NCBI GenBank assembly: GCA_027924585.1
Contig: BSBM01000007.1
Span: forward strand, 14,580,001 to 14,644,000
From: Larix kaempferi
Taxonomy: Eukaryota; Streptophyta; Pinopsida; Pinales; Pinaceae
Length of the DNA: 64,000 nt
Direction of reading: 5' to 3'
Shown: positions 13,726-26,316 of the stretch, one piece after another
Position numbering within the stretch: position 1 is the stretch's first letter
How the letters are laid out: each line of letters opens with the position of its first letter
Made by a program: the position numbers and the translations under genes
The notes under the pieces: model-generated
Database searches by the model: none
What the model was told of the DNA's origin: nothing
What the model saw: only the letters and a program-made list of their open reading frames with translations

Positions 13726-14792
13726 CGCCCTTGTTCTCCTCAGACAAGAATTGTCATTTATGTTTTTCTTATAAAATTATGAGTTTATGAAGGTGTACTT
13801 CGTTATGAGTTCCTTGTTAGATGATAATTGCAAGGTATGTATTTTTGTATTCTTACATCGTTTACAAGTGTGAATGGTAAATGTATATATATATAGTGAT
13901 CATGAGTGCCTTGTCACATGCATTGAAGTTATGGTTTATTGGTTACAAATTTTATATGATGGCATAATTAGATTTTGTTGGTTCGCAATGTTCCTCTAAT
14001 GTATTGGTAAAAATATGCACACGAATATTCAGTTGATTAAAGGATGGTGTGTAATCCGTTTTATGTATGTACATGTTAGACTAATTGTCATCATAACAAG
14101 TGTAAAATGTGAGTAGATACGTATTAGAATGATTTATAAGAGATTTGTATAATTATCATAAGAGCTATTCAGTTCATAAAAGATGTATATTATATCCATT
14201 GGTTGTATCGATGTGTTGCAGTTTAGAGTTTGAAACACTATAGTTTATATGAAGGTTGCAAATTATATAGAGGTAAAGAAGAATGCATGAATTCATTCCG
14301 AAGGCCGTGACGTAATGTATATATATATGTGTGTGTGTGTACTTAAAAATGAGTAATGCTTTATTGTTACCATGAGATGGAGTGTAGGATATACTCCATT
14401 AATAGTTAGTTCCACATGATTAAAAATAGGGATACTATAAAGGTTCTTAGATGGTTGATAGGTTCAATATTTTGGCATACCTCATGTTAATGTTGAACAT
14501 TTGAAGTTTTTATTATGTGTTTGTTTTTATGCTAACGCAAAAGCTCAAAGAGATGGTGTGTATAGATTGTACCACGAAATAGTCGAATGATAAAGATGCA
14601 TGCTTAATCTAAGATAGATAGTATGTTGTAGATAATAATGAATCGAAAGTTAAATTGACATATATACAATTAACAAATATGGTTACATACAACGTTTTAT
14701 GAGACTAACATATATGTTGCAGACCAACCAAGAAAGATTTTATATCCCATTACGAGAATATCTCAGAAAGAAAAAAAAAAAGGAGTTTTACA

Positions 14793-15290
14793 ACATTAAT
14801 GTTAATAATGTTAATAATAATATTTGGCTTGTGAAAAAATATGTTATTAATAATATTCTACAATTTTATTATGTTATATTAATATTAATAATGTTACTAA
14901 TGATGTTAAATAATTTATTTATACCATATTAATAATAATATTGATGATATTAAAAAACAATTATATCAATTATTAATAACAATAATCATATTGACTTTAA
15001 TATTAAAATTAATAATATTATCAATGTGAACATTAATATTAGTAATAACATTCATATTAACACTAATATTAGAAACATTAATATTAATATTAAAATGATT
15101 TTATTAATAAGATTAATCATTATAGTAACATTAACATTAATGTCGAAACATTATTATTAATATTAAAATAATATTGTTAATAATATTAATCATAAATAAC
15201 ATTCATCATATTGATATTATTATTAACACTAATAATAATATTAACAATAATACTAACATCAACTATAATAATATAATGCTTATACAATAG
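14793..15290. repeat. ATT/AAT-rich low-complexity tract
   Basis: About 500 bp is built almost wholly from degenerate AATATT, TTAATA and AACATT words, starting at the 3' end of element 1. It looks like a decayed trinucleotide microsatellite. Short open frames across it are compositional artefacts. Confidence 0.8.
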
Positions 15291-15689
15291 TCAACCATGG
15301 TTCAAAGTGAGTCAACCATACCCATACAATGGTCCACCATATTTTAAACCACATTTACCAAAGTCAACGATGGAAAGTCAAAGTCAAACATATTTAACTA
15401 AAGTCAAAATTAGAACATGCATGTTAGGATGTTTTAATACTCCATCATTGTCCTACCTAGCATTATTTATTTTTCCTAGCAACCCATATTAATAAGTCGT
15501 AAGGTGTCTTATTTCAACTTTGGGGTGAAGCAGGGGTTGTAGATTTTTCATTTTTTTAAAATGAATGGCGAGATTTCAAATATAACCGAATATTCTTCGT
15601 TTGGTTCATGATCGGAGCATTGAGATTTAATGAAATAACTCATGCGCATGTTTAATTCCAATCGTCACTAATATTTTTTTAACCATGAA

Positions 15690-17724
15690 TAATATTAATA
15701 ATGAACAGCCATGATCAACAATGATTAACTATGAATAACCATGGTCAAGCATAGTGAACCATGGTCAACCATGAAGAAACAATGATCAACAAAAGTCAAC
15801 CAAAGTCAACTAAACTCAACGAAAGTCAACCAAGAGAAACGAAAAGTCAACCATGGGATACCATGGTCAACCACAGTTAACCATAGTCAACCATAGCCAA
15901 CCAAAAGTCAAACAAAAGTCAAGGAAGGTCAACAAAAGTCAACCATGGTAAACCAAAGTCAACCATAGTTGACCAAAGTCAACCATGGTAAACCAAAACA
16001 AACCATGGTCAACCAAAAAGTCAACCAAAGTCAACCATGATAATAAAATTTCAATCATGGACAACCAAAATTCAACGAAAGTGAACTATGGTCGACTAAA
16101 ATCAACCTACCATGGTCGACAAAATTCAGCCATGGTCAACAAAATTCAGCCATGGCCAACCAAAATTCAACCATGGTCAACCATAGCTAACCAAAAGTCA
16201 AGCAAACTCAACGATTGTTAACCAAATTTAACCAACCATGGTCAACCAAAATTAACCATAATTAATCAAAGTCAACCATGGTTGACCAAAGTCAACCATG
16301 GTCGACCAAAGTCATCAAACCATGCCCAGCCATGGCCAACCAAAATTCAACAAAATTCAGTGATGATCGACGAAAGTCAACCAATCATGGTCGATAAAAT
16401 TCAACCATGGTCAACGAAAGTCAACCAATCATGGTCGACCAAAGTGATTAAAAGTCAACTAAAGTCAACCATCGAGAACCAAAAGTAAACCATAGTCAAC
16501 CAAAGTCAAGCATAGTTAACCAAGGTCAACCAAAAGTCAACCATAGTTAACCAAGTTAACCATGGTCAACCAAAACTCAACCAAAGTCAATAATGGTGAA
16601 CCAAAATCAACCATGGTCAACCAAAGTCAACTATGTTCAACCAAATTCAACCATGATCAACCAAAGTCAACCATTATTAACCAAAGTAAACCAAAGTCAT
16701 CCATAGTCAGTCATGGTCAACCAAAGTTAACAATGATAAATTAAAGTCAACCATGGTCAACCAAATTTAACTATGGTTGACTATGGTTGACCATTGTTCA
16801 CTCTGGTGTTTCATGACTAACCACAACCAAAGTCAACCATGGTTTTCCAAAGTCAATAATAGTCAACCATGGTCGACCAAAGTCAACCATAACCAACCTA
16901 AATTCAACCAAAATCAACCATGGTCCACCAAAGTCAACAATGGTAAAGTAATGTCAACGAAGGTCAACGATGGCCAACCAAAGTCAAGAATTGTCAACCA
17001 TGGTCTACCATAGTTAACTTTGGTCAACCATATTTAACCAAAGTCAACCATCGTTAACCAAATTCAACCATATACAACCATGGTCAACCAAATATTATTC
17101 TTATATGACTTTGGTTCTGGTCAAGCAGATAATTATAAGTCAACCATGGTAAACCAAATAGTATTCTAATATGATTTTTGTTGTGGTCAACCAAAGTCAA
17201 CCATAGTCAACTCTTGTTTTTCATGGTTGACCACAACCAAAGTCAACTATGGTTAGCCAAAGTCAATCATGGCCAATCAAAATTTAACCAAACTCAACCA
17301 TGCTCCACCAAAGTCAACAATGGTAACTAAAGTCAACGAAGGGCATCCATGGTCAACAATGGTCAACCATGGTTAACCAAAGTCAACCACAGACAACCAT
17401 GGTGTACGATGGTTAACCATGGTCAACCAAAGTCAACCATAATCAACAAAAGTGAAACAAAGTCCACCATGGTCAACCAAAACCAACCATGGTCAAGCAA
17501 AGTCGAACATGGTTAGACTATAATTAGACATGGTTACCAAAGTCGACTAAGGTCAACCAAAGTCAACCATGGTCAACTACAGTCAACCATGGTCAACTAT
17601 GTTAAACTATAGTCAACCATGAACACCCAAAGTCAACGATGTTCAACCATAGTCAACCATGGTCAACCAAATTCTACCATAGTTAAGAATGATCAACCAA
17701 AATCAACAATGGTCAACCATAGTC
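15690..17724. repeat. Decanucleotide tandem array dense in W-box cores
   Basis: Roughly 2 kb of imperfect 10-bp units alternates between ACCATGGTCA and ACCAAAGTCA. Read on the minus strand, most junctions give TTGACC or TTGACT, the consensus WRKY-binding W-box TTGAC(C/T). With a 10-bp period this places on the order of two hundred potential sites on one face of the helix. CCATGG is also frequent. The +-strand open frames rich in N, Q, P, S, T and K that cross it are translations of the repeat and not genes. The array lies about 0.8-2.8 kb past the 3' end of the germin-like gene. Confidence 0.9.
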
Positions 17725-17873
17725 GTTATATTTAATTATTATATTTATTATTATTTAATTAATATTATTAATTGTGTGGCCATAATATTGTTTTTAATAA
17801 TAATTAATATGGCTTACATAGGTTGATCAACGTATATTAATCACATTTAAATGTATGACCTATATACGCTAAT

Positions 17874-18180
17874 CGACGTATATAAACCATATTAATTATT
17901 AATATGGCTTGATAGTCTATATATAATTTAACTAAATTTAACCATTGATTTTTAATAAATATTAAAAAATAAATAGAACCAAAACAAATAGAATAAAAAC
18001 ATAAAAGGAGAGATGGGATGAGTGTTAATGGACGTATATAAACCATATTAATTATTAATATGGCTTGATATTCTATATATAATTTAACTAAATTTAACCA
18101 TTGATTTTTAATAAATATTAAAAAATAAATAAAACCAAAACAAATAGAATTAAAACATAAAAGGAATGACGGTATGATTG
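17874..18180. repeat. ~155-bp tandem duplication, AT-rich
   Basis: The segment beginning GACGTATATAAACCATATT at 17874 recurs at about 18029 with only a few differences (for example GATAGTCTAT versus GATATTCTAT), giving two near-identical copies in direct orientation. It separates the W-box array from the germin-like gene. Confidence 0.85.
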
Positions 18181-18222
18181 TTACATACTGATACGAGTCA
18201 AAAATAAATATATAGCTAGTAC

Positions 18223-18228
18223 TTTATT
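18223..18228 (-). terminator. Candidate polyadenylation signal of the germin-like gene
   Basis: AATAAA on the minus strand about 310 bp after the predicted stop codon. Position is plausible for a plant 3' UTR, but the motif is common in AT-rich DNA. Confidence 0.3.
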
Positions 18229-18535
18229 ATGATAGGCAAAATATCCAATATCTAGGTGACTTTCAACGAACATCGAAGCAAATACAGAAGCTCTCAGCCC
18301 ATACATTTACAAGTTTCCACACACGCTACTATTACTATTATATCAAGATAACTTCAACTATGAGGCTGATGTAGCTAATTGAGTGCCTACAGGTTGGCGT
18401 GATTTATTTGAATTTTGAGGCCCGAGGGCAACACTGACTAAAACGCCATGGTAATATCTCTACCGGGGACACAACCACTGTTTGCAGTTTTCTTCAGACC
18501 GGCTCCGTATCGGTGGACGGTTGAATTCAGCCTTA

Positions 18536-19378
18536 TCACTGTTTTGTCGTCAGAGGAATTCGGAACAAAGCCTTGCTGCTTATCTGAAATCATATCATCG
18601 ATACAATAGAATACAATATGATAAGGGATAACCGTATGTAATCAATAATCATCTGAAATATTGCAGCACTAGAGACACAGATGGTTGTATGCATGCATAC
18701 CAGAGTGCCTGGATTTTCACTGTTAAGAGCCGACAAATACTCAGCTTCCACGCTTCCAACATTGAGTTCAAAATGGAGCATACCTCTCGGAAATACAGTA
18801 AGATCCCCCAGATAAAGAATATCAATGTGTGACGCACCTAATTAATTTATAGCAAATAAATTTGGGTGATCAGATCATCTATATACATAATGAGAATACA
18901 GTTCATGGTCTTGTTAATAAGATGATTTGTTGACAGTAAGATTACCATTGGTGTCAACAAAGCCAACTTGAAGGGGTCCACCAGATAAAAGAGAAAGAAC
19001 TTCTGAAGCTCTTGGATGTGTATGAGGAAGGTTGCTTCCACAGGGAATCATTTTAAACCTCACTATTGATAGACCTTGAGTTCTGTAAAATCATTTAAGA
19101 CCATTAATTGTATATCAAAATCTACAGACCATGTGGACAAAATATCTACAAGCAAACAATATATGAATCATATGAATCAGATGAATTGTATCTCGAATCC
19201 CGTCGGTATCGTTACTAACTTCTCCATTCTTGAAAATGTTACGTAGAGAGAATGTGGTCAATCTAGTTACAAAGTCTCTCACAGGGTCTGGATCTGCGGA
19301 GTTAACAGAGGTAAGCAAAGTAGCGAAGACTAACACAAGTGAAATTAGGAGTGCACTCGCCTTCATCTTTACTTGCAA
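18536..19378 (-). CDS. Germin-like protein (cupin), four exons, short C-terminus
   Basis: Predicted exons on the minus strand are 19378-19158, 19082-18946, 18837-18701 and 18583-18536; all junctions keep frame and have GT...AG introns of 75, 108 and 117 nt. The product is about 180 residues. It has a hydrophobic signal peptide ending in SVNSA, then the family signature DPDPVRDF. Exon 2 carries germin box 1 (LPHTHPRASEVL), giving two His and the Glu of the manganese site. Exon 3 carries box 2 (FPRGMLHFELN), giving the third His. Families of this type are secreted apoplastic cupins, some with superoxide dismutase or oxalate oxidase activity; the activity here is unknown. The N-terminal germin Cys pair is absent, as in several subfamilies. 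Oddities: the exon 1 donor (GTTTGC) is chosen only by frame and length, the last residues of exon 1 are rich in IH, and exon 4 stops after LTTKQ, about 30 residues earlier than usual. It may be a working short variant or a young pseudogene. The start could also be the second Met at 19366. Confidence 0.8.
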
Positions 19379-19464
19379 GAAACAAGAAAGGAACGGATGA
19401 TCTCAGAAACGAAACGATGTATTACTTACTTGCTTGTTTGCTGAGATGTAATTCCCCGAAATGA

Positions 19465-19473
19465 TTATTTATA
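19465..19473 (-). promoter_or_regulatory. TATA box of the germin-like gene
   Basis: Minus-strand TATAAATAA lies about 90 bp upstream of the predicted start codon. This would put transcription start near 19435 and leave a 5' UTR of about 60 nt. No competing TATA element is nearer the start. Confidence 0.65.
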
Positions 19474-19479
19474 GGCTTA

Positions 19480-20699
19480 AAACCATGAACTGTCGTCCTC
19501 AATATCGCCATAACATCAACGTCGATAACAACCATCAACTATTGTTACTTTTCTTGGAACACGCAACCATTGTCCCTCCAACTTATACGGGTGAAAACGA
19601 TGTTTAGGTTCAAGTTATATGGACTGGTGCTGAAAACGTTTTTTTTAATGGGATTGAATTTTAATAGGTTGACGTTTCTTGGACGGAAACATTTTTAGAG
19701 ATCATTCTGACAAATATATATAATATAGTTTTAAATAAATGATAGATATCATAACCTAATATAGATATCTAACCTACTATAGATTTAGTTTGACAAGATT
19801 CAATGTACTATGAAAATATTTAAAAATATTAAAGGTTGTATGTAGCTTATCTATTGTGATATTTTACCTATAAATTGAATTACAATAGCTTTAAGATTAT
19901 AAATGATCAAAATGCATTCATACATCGAAAGACTTTTAAGATAAGAGAACACAATCAATTATTATTTAAGGAAGTGATCACTTCACAAGCCATGCTTGTT
20001 ACAAAAGAATACATCTAACATATCTTATACAATGATACTTATGTTTGTGGACAGATTATGTACATTATCCATTCGGGTACTTCCCTAGGTGCCCCATATA
20101 ATTTTCTTTAGGTAGAGTCTATTGAATCCTCATTCACATGTTTGGTACTTAAAACATCCAACGATATTGTATAATATGATATACTAATTAGAAATATAGA
20201 GCATCCATCCATCCTAGTGAAATGTGGACATGTGCTCCACCCACTTCTTTGCCACCTTAATCTTGATTCTAGTTGCCTCTTTATTCACACATATATATAT
20301 ATATATATATATATAATTGTTTACTACTTTTAATTTATTTTTGACATATCAAAATTCTAAAATACATATGTGTGTTGTTACTTCTGTAACCGTTTTGTTT
20401 TTGATCCATTATATATATAAAGGATTTCTATTTCCTATTAAAAAAATAATGTCAAAAATATAGTTACTTAGAAATATTATGAAAAATGAAGTTTTTGATG
20501 TGTTTGCAACCCAAACAACTAGGTTTGTCTTTCTAAACCTACATGTGAACCAACCAAGTTAACAAACATGTAATTTGAAATTGACAAGGGCACAAAAAGA
20601 AATGAATCCAAAGAACATGCACACACTATGAAAGCCTGTGTGTATTATGAGTGCATGGACATTATAAGAATGTGCACATTCTTAGAATGTTCTAAGCAT
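19480..20699. other. Intergenic upstream region of the germin-like gene
   Basis: AT-rich DNA without a gene that I can support. It presumably includes distal promoter sequence of the minus-strand germin-like gene. It contains an (AT)n microsatellite at about 20289-20315. Confidence 0.5.
20289..20315. repeat. (AT)n microsatellite
   Basis: About 12-13 uninterrupted AT units after CACAC. Confidence 0.95.
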
Positions 20700-21939
20700 G
20701 TGCATGCTATTGCTAATGACATGCAATCTAAGGTTCATATAGGCTCTATTAGACCCATACCTAATGCTTAAAAATGCTAATGGAAAACATATCCCTAGTT
20801 AGAGAAAAAATATGCATTCAAGAGGTCATTTGTAGTGGTTCATGGCATCATTATTTACCCCGAATGCCTAAAGGCTTCATTTACTACCTAAGGCCTAGTT
20901 TCATCCCATGACCATGTTAAAGGCCTCATTACACATACCTAGTGCCAAAAACCTCATAATGGTAGAAATATCCTTTTTTGGAGGCCAATGATACCTTTAA
21001 AAGGTAGCTTGTGGTGATTCAATGGAATGTTATTGGCCCTAGTCTAAGGTTTGTGTTTCCTTCCTTAATCACAAAGATCCTAATGGTGCCCATGTGATTA
21101 GTCAAAGGCCAATGATCATAAAAGAGGCAATTTATGTTGTTTTGAGGTGTCGTTCATGGAACTTGAGCTATAGAAGTTTCTTTTAGAGACTAATGGCTAA
21201 AATTTCGCAAATGACCATGGCTAATGCTAAAATTCCATACCTAGTGCTCAAAAACTCCTAATGGTTCACATATCCTCACTTGGAGGGCAAGGATACCTTA
21301 GGAGGCCATGGTGATATTATTTTTCTAAATACCTAGAGGCTTCATTTAGGGTCTCATACTTGATTTTCCTCCCTCGACTAGGTTTGAGGCCACATGACTC
21401 AACCTTGTTGCTTAAAACCTTCTAATTGGGCTTTCATCTCCTCTCAAAGGATAAACATCCAAAAGTAAGGTATTATGTGGTGGTTTGAGGCCTTGTTCAT
21501 GTTCATTAATCCTTAGAATCTACCTTTAGGGCCTAAGGCTTCAGTTTCCTCCCTTGATCACAGTTAAGGCACCGAGACTAATATTGAGTGCTCAAAGATC
21601 CTAATGAGGTCCTAAGGATTAGGTTTCCTCCATTGTCCATGTATAACAATGAGAGACTCCTTTCTGGTGCTCAAATACTTCTAACAAGACCCATATCATC
21701 ACTTGAAGGAAAAATATTCCATCTAGAGAGATATCATCAATGGTTTGAGGCCTCATTCATGGTCCTCAAGTCTTAGACACTACCTTTTAGGGGTAATGTC
21801 TAAGTTCCATTGACCAGCCTTTGTACACCATCAAAATAATACTTGGTTCTCTAAAATCCCTAATGTTTCCAATATTTCTACTAAGAGGAAACAATTCCCC
21901 ATGGGAGGTCATGTGCATGTTGGCTTAAGGTGTTTTTTA

Positions 21940-22246
21940 TCATTGAAAATTTTAGGGGTGAAATTTAGCCCATGGGTTATTTTTTTACCCCTTTTTCCAA
22001 AAAATATTTCACTCATTTCCCTTCTTTTTAAAATGGTTCACCCAAATTCCATGGGATAATTCCTTTTTACTGTAAAAATAGTCAAACTTGTCTATATTAA
22101 ATTATATAAAGTCCTTAGAAATTCGAATATTTTTACAAAAAAATTGGCAAACATCTTATGGTTGCAAATTTAAGAATTAGTAATATTCGCCAAGGTTTCT
22201 ATACTTTGAGAAAATTGTGGATCCTTAAAAATTTTCTTGGTTTTTA
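21940..22246. mobile_element. ~300-bp insertion in satellite unit 1 (possible MITE)
   Basis: Satellite unit 1 is about 300 bp longer than unit 2 at one place. The extra sequence starts near GAAAATTTTAGGG and ends near CCTTAAAAATTTTC, which is an imperfect terminal inverted repeat. I could not define a target duplication. A small MITE or an older indel are both possible. Confidence 0.35.
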
Positions 22247-24512
22247 TTGGCCCTAAATGTAGAAAATATTCCTTTAGGGTGTAATGTGTAGGTTTCCTCC
22301 CTCAACCATGTTGGAAACCATGTGACCCATACCTTTTCATTAAGACTTATAATAGTGATGATAACCCCATTTGGAGGCCAAATATCCCCTTTGGAGGTCA
22401 TTTTTTTGTTACAAGGAATGGATTCTTATCATCTTCATTTAGGTCTTAAGACCTCACTTTCCTCCCTAAATCATCTCTAAGACCTTGAGACCCATACCTA
22501 ACATTCAAAACATCATAATATCACTAATGGCCAATTCCAAGGGCTCTAAGGTTGGTATGTGCTCTATTACACCCATACTTAGTGCTCATAAAAGGCTAAT
22601 GAAACACATATCCCTACTTAGAGGAAACATATGCAATCAAGAGGTCAATTATAGTGGTTCAAGGAATCATTATTTTCCCCAAATTAATAAAGGATTTCTT
22701 TACCACCTAAGGCCTAAGTTTCATGACATGACCATGTTAAATGCCTCAAGGTCCATCCCTATTTCCAAAAACCTCATAATTGAAGAAATATCCTTTCTTG
22801 GATGTCAAGGATAGCTTGCAACGCTACCTTGTGGTGATTCAATGCATTGTTCTTGGCCCTATTCTAAGGTCCAAGTTTCCTTCCCTCATCATAAATATCT
22901 TAATGGTTCCCATAAGATCACTTGAAGGCCAATTATCACAGAAGAGTTAATTTATGGTTGTTTGTGGTGTCATTCATGGACCTTGATCTCTAGAAGTTTC
23001 CTTTAAAACTAATTCATGAACTTCCTCAATTGACCATGGTTAATGCTCATACCTTTTTTCCCAATTCTCATAAACACCTAATGGTGACCATATCCTCACT
23101 TAGAGGCCAAGGATTCCCTTAGAAGGCGAAGGTGAAATTATTTTCCTAGATGCCTAGATATTCATTTAGGGAATCATTCTTGAGTTTACTCCCTCAACCA
23201 TGTTCAAGGTCACATGACTCAAACTTGTTTCTAAAAAACATTCTAATCGAGACGATATCCCCTCTTAGAGGATAAATATCCAAAAGTAAGGTCATATGTG
23301 GTGGTTTGAGGTTGTTTTCATGTTCCTTGAGATTTAGAATCTACCTTAAAGTCCTAAGGATTTAGTTTCATCTGTTGACCATGGTCAAGGAATATCGGTC
23401 AATATTAGTGATCAAAACAACCTAATAATGTCCACACCCTAATGAGGTCCTAAGGTTTGGTTTTCCTCCCTTGTCCATGTTTAGCAACTCAAGGATCATT
23501 TTTGGCTCTCAAATATTTCCAATAGTACCAATATCATCACTTGAAGGAAAACTATTCCAAGGATATATATCATCAATGGTTTGAGGCCTCAATCATATCC
23601 CTCAAGTCTTAGAAGCTATCTTTTAGGACTAGTGCCTAATTTTCCTTGAATAACCTTTGTACAAACCTTCAAATTAATACCTAGTTCTATAAAATTCCTA
23701 ATGGTGGAAAGATTCCCACTAAGAGGAAAATAATCCCCCTGGGAGGTCATGCATGTTGGTTCAAGGTGGTTTTCTTAGTGCTCAATGTAGAATATATTCC
23801 TCTCGGGTGAAAGGTGTAGGTTTCCTCCTTCCACCATGTTGAGAACCATGCAACCCATACCTCGTGCTTGAAAATTATAATGGTGATGTTAATCCCATTT
23901 GGAGTTTGAATATCCCCTGTGGAGGTCATTTGTTTATTTACAAGGCATGGATTTCTATCATCTTCATTTAGGGATTAAGACCTAGGTTTTCTCCTTAAAC
24001 CATCCCCAAGACCTTGATACCCATACCTAACATTCAAAACATCATAATATCACTAATTTACAATTCCATAGGATGTAAGGTGGGTATGGGATCTATTAGA
24101 CCCATAAATAGTGCTAAAAAAAATCTAATGAAACACATATCTGTAGTTAGAGGAAACATATGCATTCAAGAGGTCATTTGTAGTGATTCAAGGCATTATT
24201 CTTTTCCCAAAAGTCCTAAAGGATTCCTGTACGACATAATCCCTAAGTTTCATCCCACGACCATGTTGAAGGCCTCAAAAACCATAACTAGTGCCAAAAA
24301 ACTCATAATCATAGCAATATGCGTTTTTGGATGCCAAGGAATCATCAGAAAGGTATCTTTGGGTGATTTAATGCATTGTTATTGGCCCTAGTCTACGCTA
24401 TGAGTTTCCTTAATCAAGAGGACCTTAAAGGTGCCCATATTCTCATTCGAAGGAAAAATATCACCACACAAGGTAATTTATGTTTTTTTCAAGTGTCATT
24501 CATGAACCTTGA

Positions 24513-24906
24513 TGATCCAAATCTTGAGGGATCATATATTGAAGGATTGAATGCCTTGAAAAGAGGAGAAAAAGTATGGGAATATGCTATGAAATTAATA
24601 TAAGGGACATTGATAAAAATAAATAAATGAAATATACCTTGAAAATAAAAAAGAGAGTTGGAGAAGAATGATTATATTCATATGAACCATGACATGCAAT
24701 AAGGCCAATTTCAAGACCTTTTCTTCCCAATATTAACTCTCTCCCTACTGCCTTTTTATAAGGTGTCTTGTTGACCATGTCAACTTTGATTACCTAACTC
24801 CATAAATTACATATCCATAATGTTCCCTTTTCAAATTAATAAAAAATATGCCTTTATGACTTTTACATCCAAACTTAGACTATATTCCCCCCAAAGATTT
24901 AGATCA
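24513..24906 (-). repeat. 3' LTR of the TRIM-like element
   Basis: 394-bp direct repeat whose partner lies at 26317-26709. The polypurine tract lies just to its right at 24907-24918 on the minus strand. Confidence 0.88.
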
Positions 24907-26297
24907 CCCCCTCCTTACAAAATGATGGTCCCCATCATTCACCAGGAAAAAACGCAAGACTGCATTATGTATTGTACCAACATATTTACATTTATCAACT
25001 GCCCATGAAAATAAGGGTTTTTATGGTTTACCGTAACCTTGGGTATGTGGATGACCCATAATCGAGTTGGCAATGGAAATATTTCTCTTGGTCCCAAATT
25101 ATACAGTTGGGTAATTCTATATGCCCAAACAATTACACAGATACAAATAAAATATTTCAATTGATTGTTGGAAGCTTTCACGGGCTAGATTATATGAGCA
25201 CTCCATTTGGAATGGGATACTTGCAAGGGTTGGGTCATGCCTTTTCATACTAGACCTTGAGTGTTATACTCTCATCCTTTCAATGTGTCAATGCGAACAA
25301 TTATGACTTTGGTTTTGGATGAGACTTGAGAGTGCATATATCTCACAACAACCATTATTTGTTAAAATGACTAACTTGAAAATAAATAAATGAGAGGTTT
25401 TACTAGCAATAATGGGACTTAATAAATCCAAAAATTAAAAACTCATGAAAAAATCATGGCTTTTGGTGTTGTTGACTAACTGCAAATTTGTTCATAACTT
25501 TGGCTATGAGCTGCCAAATCAAATTTTGTCGAAGACCCATTTGAGATATCAAAGTTATATTTGGTTATGTATTGGCCCAAGGAGTGAAAAAATGTCTACT
25601 AAAAATCAATGTTTTCACAACCTCTTTGGGTCAAATACATGGAGAGCTTCAATCGACAATATCTCACAAACGAATAAGTGAAATGAAATTCTATGAAATA
25701 CCCATTTGAGATGACAATTTGTTTTTCAAATGAGCTATCATAGACCCTCTAAAAATACTTGTAGAGGTCACAACATCTATATAAAGTTTTCAGATGAGGG
25801 TCAACCTCCAATCTTTCCATCAATGTATTTCTATGGCAGCCATATAGTTGTGGGTAGGTTGAGAAAGTGTTGGAATGAGGTCACCCAAGATTCAATGTGC
25901 ATGAAAAAATAAATTTAAGCTATGCCATAATCGTATGAAGAAGAAATAATGCTCAATGTGAAAGTGTTGAGTGTAGAGGGCCACAGGATGCTAATGGTTT
26001 CTGGAGTAACATGAGCTATTGTAGAGATCATGGAACCTTCATCTACAACATAAAAACCCTGCAAGATTTCAAAAAATGTTGTATATCAATGGATGTAGTG
26101 AAATCCATGTATGATGCTCCTGCAATGGTGAATGGATATCTAAGGGTATAAAAACCATGTAGTGTGGGTGGACCAATTATGATGCTTATAATGTATGACC
26201 CAACAAATGGACTTCAATAGTGTCGAAATGAGGTTGGATATTGCTACAAATATTCGAACTGAAACTATACTTCAAACCATAATTCCCGTGGAGTGGT

Positions 26298-26315
26298 GAC
26301 CTGGCTCTGATACCA
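26298..26315 (-). other. Primer-binding site of the TRIM-like element
   Basis: Minus-strand TGGTATCAGAGCCAGGTC starts two bases inside the 5' LTR boundary and matches the initiator tRNA-Met type exactly over its first 12 bases. Confidence 0.88.
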
Positions 26316-26316
26316 A

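Larger units (their letters stand above)
9255..14792 (+). mobile_element. 3' LTR of element 1 (complete ends, interrupted)
   Basis: It begins TGTAACATCCCGAGC directly after the PPT and ends GTTTTACA. It is nearly collinear with 592-6260. Excluding the nested insert it is about 3.5 kb. A ~23-bp tandem duplication (AAGTATGGNTGGTGAAAAGGG) at about 11266-11305 is present only in this copy. The many scattered substitutions and indels between the LTRs show that insertion was not recent; the exact divergence needs an alignment. Confidence 0.9.

Noticed and set aside
15985-17013. Series of + strand open frames encoding N/Q/P/S/T/K-rich peptides
   Set aside because: They are translations of the 10-bp repeat; stops are rare only because the repeat unit lacks them in these frames, and there is no conserved start or domain.
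15690-17724. CRISPR-like array
   Set aside because: Repeats are short, degenerate and contiguous without unique spacers, in nuclear plant DNA.
22485-24603. Frames of 75-125 codons (22485-22814, 24014-24391, 24376-24603), the first two similar to each other
   Set aside because: The similarity follows from the satellite units. The frames are broken in the other unit and contain no domain, so they are not genes.
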